From Verrucomicrobiales bacterium (GTDB taxonomy: Bacteria; Verrucomicrobiota; Verrucomicrobiia; Verrucomicrobiales; DEV007), in NCBI GenBank assembly GCA_029213005.1, contig JARGPI010000017.1, positions 1-64,000 on the forward strand: DNA of 64,000 nt, in the 5' to 3' direction. Made by a program: the position numbers and the translations under genes. Positions 22,524 through 30,845 of this stretch are shown piece by piece (position 1 is the stretch's first letter; every line of letters begins with the position of its first letter). A model generated the notes under the pieces. The model worked only from the letters and a program-made list of their open reading frames with translations. It did no database searches and was not told the origin of the DNA.

Positions 22524-23912
22524 TTATCTGCCGGTTCCAATCCGGTTTGCGAGATAGAGGTAGTTATCACTGGAATGCGGGTCGCCGACCGTCGCGTTGG
22601 GTATCCACGAAACGGGCTTTGAGATGAGGGTTCCCATTTCGTAGGGAGCTGAGCTACCTAACAGAATAGCGAGAGGTGGGATTGCGGCAGTGGAGCCCGA
22701 AAGTCCGCAGATGGCTTTATACCAGATGGGAGGAATGCTATCTTCCTGAATCTCCACGGAAAATGCTTTCATTCCGCGATAATTTCGCTGATGTCCTTCA
22801 AAATGCGCGGCAAAGGATAGAGGTGCGTAACGAGGTGCCCCAAAGGTGACCAACCGGTGTTGTTTCACGGGGTTCAGATGTTTGTGATACATCAAAAGAT
22901 AGGCAAGGTGCCCCGCAAGGGCTCCACCGAGGCTGTGGCCAGTAATATAGACGTTCTTGTTAGCAGAGCCTTGAGTCTTCATCTCTGCAACAATAGTAGG
23001 GTAGATGGTCAACAACGCCTTGGGCCATCCTGTATGTGTAAGCACACCTGCAAACTCCCGGTTTTCCAGTGTGGGAAGCCCATTCACGAAAGCAAACGGA
23101 AACTGATTGCTGGGTTTTCCATTCACGGCCCACTGGACATCGCCCACAGTTCCGCGAAACGCAATAAACACATTATTTGCGTCAGAACTGATATTGAAAT
23201 TCAACTTGAAGGGACCTTCGTTGGTGAATTTCTTTACTGTATTTGGAGATGAGAGATACTGGCTCGCCGATCCAGAGCCACCTGAGGCAATATACATTGC
23301 ATTTCCTGCGAGTTTGACGGCGTTAGCATCGGAATCGGTCTCTGCCTTGCGATCCAGCATTACAAAGATTTGCGAACTATCGGCCTTGGCTGCCCAGCGG
23401 AGAGCGTTTCCGTTGCTTCCAATCGCGAGTTGCTCGTTTCGTGTGCTCTCCTGAATGATGACATATTCGAAAGGCTTTGCAGTTCCATTCTTTTTATGAA
23501 TTGCAGCGAGGTGTGAATAGGTCGCGTAAAGATTCGCGGGCATCAATTGCTTTGCCAGGGAGTCTGGCGCTTTCACGACACTGAACATCTGCTCATTGTT
23601 TCCCATGCGCATCTCGGCGAGATGGGCATTTCCAGTAAGACTCTGGATGGTGAGTGCCTGGCCGTTCTTGAAGCTTCTGATATAGAACTTCCCTCCCGGC
23701 ACTTGCAGCAATTTCCACTGTTGTTCAAGGCCTCCGGTTCGCGCCCATCGTAGAACGTTGTTGTCGCTGCCTGCGGCAACCAATTCTCCTTTGGTGCACT
23801 CCAGCAAGAGGAACTCCGATCCATGTTCAATGAGTTCTGCAGAGGCTGCAGAGATAGAGGCAAGCAGGGCTACCGTAGTGGTTAGGAATTTAGACTTTAG
23901 TACTGATATCAT
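22524..23912 (-). CDS. Secreted class 3 lipase with N-terminal beta-trefoil-like region
   Basis: A 462-residue exported protein. The signal peptide ends SAASA (about residue 25). Residues about 26-190 contain two similar segments, each with an LRWA core (NNVLRWART and GNALRWAAK), suggesting a ricin-type beta-trefoil carbohydrate-binding region. Residues about 240-460 are a lipase class 3 fold: IAFRGTVGDVQW, the nucleophile elbow GHSLGG with S327, D391 in QEDSIPP and H446 in GDPHSSDN, together the expected Ser-Asp-His triad. It would hydrolyse acylglycerols or other esters outside the cytoplasm. It lies between the two ~160-nt repeats beside a GH16-like gene on the same strand. Confidence 0.85.
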   Translation of the reverse strand: MISVLKSKFLTTTVALLASISAASAELIEHGSEFLLLECTKGELVAAGSDNNVLRWARTGGLEQQWKLLQVPGGKFYIRSFKNGQALTIQSLTGNAHLAEMRMGNNEQMFSVVKAPDSLAKQLMPANLYATYSHLAAIHKKNGTAKPFEYVIIQESTRNEQLAIGSNGNALRWAAKADSSQIFVMLDRKAETDSDANAVKLAGNAMYIASGGSGSASQYLSSPNTVKKFTNEGPFKLNFNISSDANNVFIAFRGTVGDVQWAVNGKPSNQFPFAFVNGLPTLENREFAGVLTHTGWPKALLTIYPTIVAEMKTQGSANKNVYITGHSLGGALAGHLAYLLMYHKHLNPVKQHRLVTFGAPRYAPLSFAAHFEGHQRNYRGMKAFSVEIQEDSIPPIWYKAICGLSGSTAAIPPLAILLGSSAPYEMGTLISKPVSWIPNATVGDPHSSDNYLYLANRIGTGR

Positions 23913-24132
23913 GAGTAGTAATGTTTGTTTTGTATTTTGGCCTTCTGGCTACCTCTTACTACCCGGTCTGTTTTTCAAAGTTCTTTCCCTTCGAGACTTT
24001 TTTACCTTTTTCCAAACGGGTTATTCCCGGGAGACGATGCACCCGATCAGGGTCATCGAATTGATTCTAGGAAATCGCCGGATTTGCTGGTTCACGTCGT
24101 CTGCACTTTTTATATTCGAAATCACGAAAAGC

Positions 24133-26565
24133 TTATCGCAAAGCCTCACTCCATGCTTCCGGCTGATCCCGTGCACCGACGGCTTTCACTAGGCAGCGGA
24201 TCTCGGTTCCTGCTTCCGCCTCATTTAATTTGATGGCGTTACGAGGGCCCCAAGTGAGGGGATACCCATCCGAAAACCAGAAGTAGCGGACATCACGGAT
24301 TCCCTTCAGGTTGGGATCACAGGTGATTGTGCTGCCGACGGCATTGGCTCCCGAAAGGCTTGGCCTTTCCGAGAAGGGTTCCGGCACCTTGGAGATTTCA
24401 TCGGAGCGCTGAAGGACTTCAATCCAGTCCACCACAAAGTCCTGTCGCTCTCCATCTTTCGGTTTTCCATATTTGGCTTTCAAAGCGTAGTTGAATTGCA
24501 AATCGACCCGCTCCAGATAGATTGGAGCGGTAGGACTGCGGCAAATCTCTACCCACTGTTCTTTACCGTTTGCCGCCTCGATGGTCACGTTGATATAGGT
24601 CATCTCCCGATCCATCACAAACTCCCAGGTGTGGAACTTTCCGTCCCAGAAATAGAGTCCGCCGGGTATTTTGCTTTTCTCTTCCGTCAGTTCACCTCCG
24701 TAAACCTTGAAGCGATTGTAGCTATTGGTGTTTCTCGCGAAAATATTGCTCTCGCCTCTGAAGTAGGGATAGTGATAGTGCGAAGAAAGCCCGTTGAGCC
24801 ACTTCCCGTTCTGCCCGTCAAACTCAAAGTAGTCAATCTCGATGCGGTTGGAAGTTCGCCAAATCAGGTTTTCGGTTCCGTATGACCAGAAAGCCGGGAA
24901 AAGACCGCGGGTCAGTTCCTTTTGCGGGATGTCAGGGAACATGCAGCGGATTCGGAAAATCTTGGGGCCGTCCCAGGTGTATCCATGCCCCAGATCGTTG
25001 ACGCTATACAGAGCGCTTCCCCGCCAGCGCTTGTTGCTCTGTTGAACCAGGGAAAGTGTCTGCGTCTTTTTCCGGGCATCGTGGAAGTAGGTATTGGGTG
25101 ACTCTCCAGGGGTGACAAGCTGGGCATCGGCTCCCACTGCGATATTGAATCCCGGTCCCAACCAGAGGTCGCCGGCTCCACTGGTACTGGCCCCGGTCCG
25201 ATCGGCACGGAAGTCATCATAAAACACCCTTTCAAAGCCTTCGATTTCAACCCGCGGGCCACCTGCATTGACCCGGGTGATGCTTTTGTCTTTGGTTGAT
25301 TGGCCCCAGTCATTCCAGATCTGGTCATCGTGATGGTAGCGGTCCGGAAAATCCTCCTCATCGAGGATGGGGCGAATGCGTCGGTAGGGATGGTCCGTCG
25401 GTAAGCTCTCTGCAAAACCGAGTCGATGTGCTGCCCAGCCCGTCATTTTTCGCACCATCGCTTCGGAGGGTTCCGTCAGCCCAAAGACGAGGGAATCGTA
25501 AGCCCACTCCATGTTTCCGGCATTGTTTTCATCGCCGATATAAGAAGTGCGGGCTTGCAGCCACTTGCCTGAAAACCGGGGAGGTTGCTCATCCCGGGGC
25601 GCAATCGTTTTACCGTTGACCGAAACATACAGCTGACCGTAGCGAATTCCGCAGACCACGACGTTCCAGGTTTTTCCGTCCGCAACCACCTCTTTGGTGG
25701 TCATGACGCGCCGGTCGAGTCCGCCCTCATTGATGCCCACATATTGAACCTGCAAACCGTTCGTTTTGCTAAACGAGATTTTTGGTGACGACTCGTTGGA
25801 GCCCTTGCCCCGGTTCAGATCCAAAAGGACCGTCTCGCCGCCGGTTCCTGAAGCGCCATCGATTCGAAAGGTAAAGAGGCACCAACGATAATCCCAAGGA
25901 GCATCACGGCGTCCCGGCATTTTCAGAAACTGACCGGAATTTGCGGCAAAGGTGATGCCGCTACCCATTTCCCCAAGCTTCGGCTGAGCAACGTCGCTTT
26001 CCTGAGCCGCATCGAGTCGAATCGTTCCCCGCGGAGCATGTTTTGCCACTGTGCCGCGAGCGACGTCCTCTTGAAAATATGCGCTCGAAAGCCATTCCGG
26101 AAAAATATCGAGAGTCCAGGGGATTTTTTTTTCACTGGCAAGGATGGTGTCGGGGACGAGAAGTGACAAAGGAGGTCGGCCCTGGGTTTGTTCGAGAATC
26201 GAGACCTTGCCGTCCCCATTGGTATCGAAGGTGACGTTTTCCACAGGTTGCGCCGTATCGGTTCCGGGAGTTTTGCTTTCCGAAAAATCTTCCTGGTGGT
26301 CGGAGGATGCCTTGGCTATCTCAACCGTGCTCTGGTTCAGAGTCGTTTGCAGATCCGGGCACACCCTGAGAAAGACGTCCAGCATCGCTTTGCGTTCCCC
26401 GTCATCGTAGAGGCCGTTTCCATCGGCATCCAGCCCGCTCAACAAATGAAAGGTTTGGGCCGGTTCATTGTCGTCGCGATTGCTGCATCCCGACATTGCC
26501 ACCGGGAAGCAGAAAACGAAAATCCACAGGTAACGTTGGTTCTTGATTTGATCGGCCCAATTCAT
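24133..26565 (-). CDS. GH16-like lipoprotein with EF-hand, LamG and C-terminal modules
   Basis: An 810-residue lipoprotein (MSGC lipobox, Cys27). The start is fixed by GGAGGA 7 nt before ATG 26565, rather than the ATGs at 26577-26580 inside that Shine-Dalgarno. Order: two EF-hand/dockerin-type calcium loops (LDADGNGLYDDGE at 45-57 and DTNGDGKVSILE near 118); a LamG/concanavalin-like domain about 170-390; a GH16-type jelly roll about 430-740 with the catalytic pattern ExDxxE as EIDYFE (E576, D578, E581); an Ig-like C-terminal domain about 745-810. GH16 enzymes cleave laminarin, agar, carrageenan and related beta-glycans. The exact substrate is unclear. It shares strand with the lipase, 220 bp away. 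Confidence 0.78.
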   Translation of the reverse strand: MNWADQIKNQRYLWIFVFCFPVAMSGCSNRDDNEPAQTFHLLSGLDADGNGLYDDGERKAMLDVFLRVCPDLQTTLNQSTVEIAKASSDHQEDFSESKTPGTDTAQPVENVTFDTNGDGKVSILEQTQGRPPLSLLVPDTILASEKKIPWTLDIFPEWLSSAYFQEDVARGTVAKHAPRGTIRLDAAQESDVAQPKLGEMGSGITFAANSGQFLKMPGRRDAPWDYRWCLFTFRIDGASGTGGETVLLDLNRGKGSNESSPKISFSKTNGLQVQYVGINEGGLDRRVMTTKEVVADGKTWNVVVCGIRYGQLYVSVNGKTIAPRDEQPPRFSGKWLQARTSYIGDENNAGNMEWAYDSLVFGLTEPSEAMVRKMTGWAAHRLGFAESLPTDHPYRRIRPILDEEDFPDRYHHDDQIWNDWGQSTKDKSITRVNAGGPRVEIEGFERVFYDDFRADRTGASTSGAGDLWLGPGFNIAVGADAQLVTPGESPNTYFHDARKKTQTLSLVQQSNKRWRGSALYSVNDLGHGYTWDGPKIFRIRCMFPDIPQKELTRGLFPAFWSYGTENLIWRTSNRIEIDYFEFDGQNGKWLNGLSSHYHYPYFRGESNIFARNTNSYNRFKVYGGELTEEKSKIPGGLYFWDGKFHTWEFVMDREMTYINVTIEAANGKEQWVEICRSPTAPIYLERVDLQFNYALKAKYGKPKDGERQDFVVDWIEVLQRSDEISKVPEPFSERPSLSGANAVGSTITCDPNLKGIRDVRYFWFSDGYPLTWGPRNAIKLNEAEAGTEIRCLVKAVGARDQPEAWSEALR

Positions 26566-26646
26566 AATTTCCTCCATCAATGACTGGCCCTTTCAATAAA
26601 AGCAATGAGAGATTGGGCCGGAGGAAACGTCTGTCGTGCTCGCCGG

Positions 26647-26806
26647 GGCGCTAAGAAAAAGCGAATCCATCAGCGAATAAAAGGTGAAAACTTTTCGCTA
26701 AGTTAAAAATGCGTCGGCCCGCCGTGAATCCCGCAAAGCCAGTGTTGAAACCGCTTCACGGACGGATTCGGGCCTTTTTTAATTATTAGCCTGGCTTTCA
26801 GTACGG
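26647..26806. repeat. ~160-nt structured repeat, copy B
   Basis: Second copy of the element at 22277-22437, same orientation, 4.37 kb away. The hairpin AGCGAATAAAAG with CTTTTCGCT and the stem GGCCC...GAATCC with GGATTCGGGCC, followed by T6, look like RNA structure; several differences from copy A keep or shift pairing. Its right edge coincides with the premature end of the TIR gene (stop at 26798-26800). Confidence 0.85.
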
Positions 26807-27223
26807 GCTTAGGATTCGATCGGCGCGGTCGAGTTGTTTGAAATACTGAATCTCTTCACGGACATATTTGCTTTCCGCAGAGCGCGGCGAACACAGCACG
26901 ATCATGTATTTGCTGCGCTTGATAGCGGTGCGAATGGCATTTGTGAGATTGGCTTCCGCGGGGAGATCCTCTTCATCACGAAAGATCGGGAACAGCCGCT
27001 CGGGGATGATGTCGCCACGCTCATTTTTCGTACCCACAAGATCCTCTGGGATTTCGTAGGACTCCAGCTGCTGATGCAGCCAGGTAGCCCACTGGCGGCC
27101 GAGCTGCTGATTATCCAGATGGCGGTAGGAGACAAAAGCCCAGTACTCCGGGCGGAGATTGTCAATGGAAATGGTGGATTCTAACGGTGCATTGGCTGCG
27201 GGCTGGTCAGGTTCTGATGTCAT
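26798..27223 (-). pseudogene. TIR-domain protein, 3'-truncated at repeat copy B
   Basis: A 141-residue product that is only a TIR domain: WAFVSYRHLDNQQLGRQWATW (the box 1 strand and helix), EDLVGT, FPIFRDEEDLPAEANL (box 2/BB-loop region), KYMIVLCSPRSAESKYVREEI with the probable catalytic glutamate region. TIR domains hydrolyse NAD+ or act as adaptors. Relatives of this subtype usually continue after the RADRIL segment into a linker and long repeat region (WD40 or TPR). Here the frame enters SPY and stops exactly where copy B begins, so the gene is probably a remnant. A functional TIR-only protein cannot be excluded. Confidence 0.7.
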
Positions 27224-27614
27224 GCAGCCGATAATGTGTTGTGTTTCGTAAGGAACGCAAGGTCAGAGGGTGGGGTGGAACTGACATAGAGTGGGTGGCG
27301 CAACAATTGTTAGCCTCGCTTCGAGTACCCTCTATTTAAAGTTTATTCGCTACGGCGGTGCTCCAAGGCTTCGTAAACAGTTTAAAAACTGTTCTACATC
27401 ATTTTTTTTCCGATGATTATTAAAAGGGCGCTGTTCGTTTGCCTACCGGGTGCGGCACCGTAGGAGTGGGGCTAAGGATTCTTGTATTGTTTGTCTGTCC
27501 GCGGACCATGCCTACGTTTTGTGATGTGGGGCCCGTCAATATTTGATTGAACTTCAAAGCAGTGGAAGGAAACGTAAATGGAACAAACGTAAACCGCTCA
27601 ATCGGTTTAGAATT
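27224..27614. other. Intergenic region upstream of TIR remnant and 27615 gene
   Basis: A 391-bp divergent promoter region. It contains the inverted repeat AACAGTTT at 27376-27383 and AAACTGTT at 27386-27393 (2-bp centre), followed by a T8 run at 27402-27409; this could be a plus-strand terminator or an operator. The hypothetical frame extension from 27543 has no support. Nothing else recognised. Confidence 0.5.
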
Positions 27615-28121
27615 ATGAATGCCCGTAAGCTAGCTGCGATAGTTTTGTTGAGTGCAACGGTCTGCATTACTCTGGGGGACGAAACGAAGAGTCGGGAATC
27701 GGTCGCAGTTAATACTGTCGGCGACATGCTGGAGTGGCAGTTCGGAATGACGTTTGCGCTGGCCGAAAGATTGGAGAATACCGCAGATGCAAAAGATGCT
27801 GTGAATGCCTATGCGTTTCGGTATTTTTTGATTTGCCACGGCCCGAAAGCAATCCTCCAACCCAATCCTGAGATCGACAGTGCGCTCGAACATCAACGAA
27901 AACTGAGACTAAGTGACAATCAGATTAAGGCTGATCCCCTTGATTTTGGTGGAAGTATTACCAGCGCTAACATTCAATTATTCGAAAAATCGGGCGGGCG
28001 TGCTTATGATATTTCAACCTTCGAAGAGTATAATGAACTTGTTGGCGAATTTCACCTTTGGTTGAGATCGCTCGGTCAACAGAGGGAAAAACAGGGCGGC
28101 GCCGCCAAGTCGTCTCAGTGA
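27615..28121 (+). CDS. Exported hypothetical protein
   Basis: A 168-residue protein. From ATG 27615 it starts with a signal peptide (MNARKLAAIVLLSATVCITL, then GDE); the open frame upstream to 27543 only adds unlikely residues before this signal. The mature part is mainly helical: GDMLEWQFGMTFALAERL, a segment with NAYAFRYFLICHGPKAI, and a C-terminal helix EEYNELVGEFHLWLRSL, ending in a Gln/Lys tail. I do not recognise the family. It is alone, with PBP2 converging downstream. Confidence 0.6.
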   Translation: MNARKLAAIVLLSATVCITLGDETKSRESVAVNTVGDMLEWQFGMTFALAERLENTADAKDAVNAYAFRYFLICHGPKAILQPNPEIDSALEHQRKLRLSDNQIKADPLDFGGSITSANIQLFEKSGGRAYDISTFEEYNELVGEFHLWLRSLGQQREKQGGAAKSSQ

Positions 28122-28334
28122 CAAGTTGCTGAATGATCGGCTGGCAGGTGCTTTGATAAAAGCGTAGCTGGGATGGCACTGGTTTAAACGAAGGTAGTGG
28201 AGGGTCTCCGAACCTGACGACAAGTAGAGCCTTCGGTTCCAGATGCAATGCAGCGGGTGCTGAGACCTTTTCCTACGTGCACCTACACCCCGCCTTTGCC
28301 CGCGAAGTAGGTATGATGATTGGCGACTGCGAAG

Positions 28335-30785
28335 TTAGCGGCGCTTGAAGAGTCGGTTGAAGAGGTTGTTCCGTCTTGGGGCTGCTGGAGCGGGTTTGGC
28401 GACTGGTTCCGGGGCGGTGACGGGCTCCGCTGCGACTGGGGTGGAGCTGTAGGCTCCGCCGTTTGCTGATCGGAAGATTGATTCGGGCTCGGAACGCTCG
28501 GCTTCCATATTGTAGCGATCCAGAAAGTCGGTCTCCGATGAGGTGAGGTTCGGGTTGTAGTCGCCCCGCATCTCGGCTGACATGCGTCTCACTTCGTTCA
28601 TTCTCGCTTCGGTCAGGTATTCTTCGAGGAAGGCATGGACGATGGGAGCCGCTTTTTTACCACCACTCACGTTCTCGCCGGGCTGACCCTCGTAGACGAT
28701 TGCGAAGGAGTAGACGGGGTATTTCGATGGGAAATAACCGGCAAACCAGGCGATGTTCCGCTTCTCGGATGTGATCCACTGACCGGTTCCGGTTTTTGCG
28801 GACACGGAAATAGGGTGGGCGCCGGCTTTTCCGGTTCCGTAGGAGGCGTTAACCACATTGTACATTCCTTTGCGAACGGCGGCGAGGGCATGGCTGCGGA
28901 GCTTCAGGGAGCTGCGAACTTCTGCGGGGAATACTTCGACAACGTTGTGATTCACATCCTGAACCTGTTTGACGAGGCGGGCTTTGAACACACTTTCCTG
29001 GTTGCCGACGGCTGCCATCATCCTCGCGATCTGGATGGGAGTGGTTTTGACCCGGCCCTGACCGATACTCATGTTGGCCTCGTCCCCGTCGGAGAGTTGA
29101 TAGCCGTATTTGTCGATCCAGTAGCTGTTTTTCGGGATAAACCCGGCGTTTTCAGATAGCGGAAGGCCGGTCTTTTCACCCAAGCCGAGACGGTGGGACA
29201 TCGAGCTCATCGCGTCGGCACCGACGTTGATGGCGATTTCGTAGAACCAGGTGTTACAGGAGCGGGCCAGGGCGGAGACCACGTTCATGGAGCCTTCCCC
29301 TTCGGAGTTCCAGTTTCTCATCGTCAGGTTGGCGATGGTCCATGAAGCGGGGCAGGGATAGAGATCGTTGGTGGAAATATATCCTTCTTCAAGGAAGGCG
29401 AGTGCCGATGCCACTTTGTAGGTGGAGGCTGGTGGGTAGGTTGCCTGGAAGGCACGTGGGAAGAGTGGCTTTTCCTTATCCTCGAGGAGGGCGGTGTATT
29501 TTTCCTGCGAGATGGACGGGATAAAGTCGTTGGGATTGAACTGCGGGTAACTGGCCATCGCCATGACGTCGCCGTTGTTCACATTCATGATCACGAAGGC
29601 ACCGCGGTGAGTCATTTTCCTTAGCAGCTTCTCTGCGATCAACTGCATGTCGATATCGATCGAGGTGATGATGTTATTACCGGGGCGCGGAACGGCGAGG
29701 GTGTCTTCGCGAACTTTGTTTCCGTTGCCGTCCCAGAGCTGGCTGATGCGGCCGGGGGTTCCAGTGAGTTGTTCGTCGTAGGACTGCTCAAGTCCCTGCA
29801 CACCAATGCCGGGACCCCAAATGGGTTCGTCGCTGGTGATGACGCCAGTGGAGCGCGGCGGACGTTTCCCGACATAGCCCAGCACGTGAGAAAGCAGCTG
29901 TTCGTTGGGATAGTGACGCAGATAGATGGGAATGAGTTGCAGCCCGTCGACCCGGGCTTTGCCGAGGAGTTCACTTTCGTTTTTGGTCAGAGGACCGGAA
30001 AAAAGGAGCGGCATCCATCTCCGGTTCAGGTAATGAGTGCGAACCACTTTGGGGTCGAGATCCCAGTTGGTGCCGAGCAGGGTGTTGACGTGATTAATCC
30101 GGTCCGCAGCAAATTTCATCACTTCGGTGTCGTCGGGTTCGTCACCCCAGCGCGGAAATTCGATGGCGGCGTAGTTGACCACTTTACTTTGAGCGAGGGG
30201 GCGGCCGTTGCGATCGAGGATCTGACCGCGAGGCGCCGGAATGCTGAAGGTGAAGGTCCGGGCATTGGCCTGAGTCATGAAGGTGGAAGCGAGCTTGTCT
30301 TCGTCGGAATCCTCCATGGTCTTGAGGCCGGGGGCGTTGGCGCCCAATTTGGCAGCGGGATCTTCAGTGTCTTTGGACTCCTGAATCTTCAGGGTGCTGA
30401 GTTTGCCTGCCTGACGGAAAAGGGCGACCACTCCGGGAGAGCTGACGTTGGCGGCTTCGTCCCGTTCGCGGTTGAGAGCTTCCTCTTCGGTTTCCTCTTT
30501 CGATTTTACGGGCAGCGCGACAATCGGGGCTTCGCCTTCTTCGCCAATCTCTGCGGGTTCGCCTTCTTCCCCTTCCACGGGAGTGAGGCCTTCTTCCGTC
30601 ATGATCGGCTCTTCCCCGGGGATTTCGGGACCTTCGGGCGGCACAATCGTTGGAATAATCGGAGTGGAGTCTCTTTTGTCACGGAAAATGCTCTGGGCAT
30701 GCAGGGCGTTTCCCATCACGAGGAGGGCGACGAGCAGTAAGGGCAGCTTACCGGCGAAGCTGCAGAAATTTTGTTTCGGGACCAT
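28335..30785 (-). CDS. mrdA: Penicillin-binding protein 2 (transpeptidase) with acidic insert
   Basis: An 816-residue class B PBP that cross-links lateral-wall peptidoglycan. Active-site motifs: SxxK as STYK with Ser about 451, SxN as SCN about 511, and KTG as AKTGTGQW about 663. The PBP-dimerisation domain starts near residue 180 (RGQILDRNGRPLAQSK). Unusually, 120-150 residues of Pro/Glu-rich low-complexity sequence lie between the N-terminal membrane segment and that domain, and a Pro/Ala tail ends in a basic patch (NNLFNRLFKRR). Typical PBP2 is about 600-650 residues. The N-terminus ends LHAQ, like a cleavable signal, although PBP2 normally stays anchored. No rodA or mreC is adjacent. Confidence 0.88.
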   Translation of the reverse strand: MVPKQNFCSFAGKLPLLLVALLVMGNALHAQSIFRDKRDSTPIIPTIVPPEGPEIPGEEPIMTEEGLTPVEGEEGEPAEIGEEGEAPIVALPVKSKEETEEEALNRERDEAANVSSPGVVALFRQAGKLSTLKIQESKDTEDPAAKLGANAPGLKTMEDSDEDKLASTFMTQANARTFTFSIPAPRGQILDRNGRPLAQSKVVNYAAIEFPRWGDEPDDTEVMKFAADRINHVNTLLGTNWDLDPKVVRTHYLNRRWMPLLFSGPLTKNESELLGKARVDGLQLIPIYLRHYPNEQLLSHVLGYVGKRPPRSTGVITSDEPIWGPGIGVQGLEQSYDEQLTGTPGRISQLWDGNGNKVREDTLAVPRPGNNIITSIDIDMQLIAEKLLRKMTHRGAFVIMNVNNGDVMAMASYPQFNPNDFIPSISQEKYTALLEDKEKPLFPRAFQATYPPASTYKVASALAFLEEGYISTNDLYPCPASWTIANLTMRNWNSEGEGSMNVVSALARSCNTWFYEIAINVGADAMSSMSHRLGLGEKTGLPLSENAGFIPKNSYWIDKYGYQLSDGDEANMSIGQGRVKTTPIQIARMMAAVGNQESVFKARLVKQVQDVNHNVVEVFPAEVRSSLKLRSHALAAVRKGMYNVVNASYGTGKAGAHPISVSAKTGTGQWITSEKRNIAWFAGYFPSKYPVYSFAIVYEGQPGENVSGGKKAAPIVHAFLEEYLTEARMNEVRRMSAEMRGDYNPNLTSSETDFLDRYNMEAERSEPESIFRSANGGAYSSTPVAAEPVTAPEPVAKPAPAAPRRNNLFNRLFKRR

Positions 30786-30845
30786 TGTGGGATGCTCTAA
30801 AGTTTAACACGATAATAGATACAAGCACGTTCAAATACGTCACCT

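Noticed and set aside
22277..26806. Integron cassette with attC-like sites
   Set aside because: The ~160-nt elements are too long for most attC sites, conserved RYYYAAC and GTTRRRY ends are not both present (GTTAAAT in copy A but GTTAAAA in copy B), no integrase is visible and there are two genes on the minus strand.
29769..30740. 323-residue open frame opposite PBP2
   Set aside because: It lies in the Glu/Pro-rich coding strand complement, is Phe/Gly-rich, and has no recognised motif; PBP2 is certain on the other strand.
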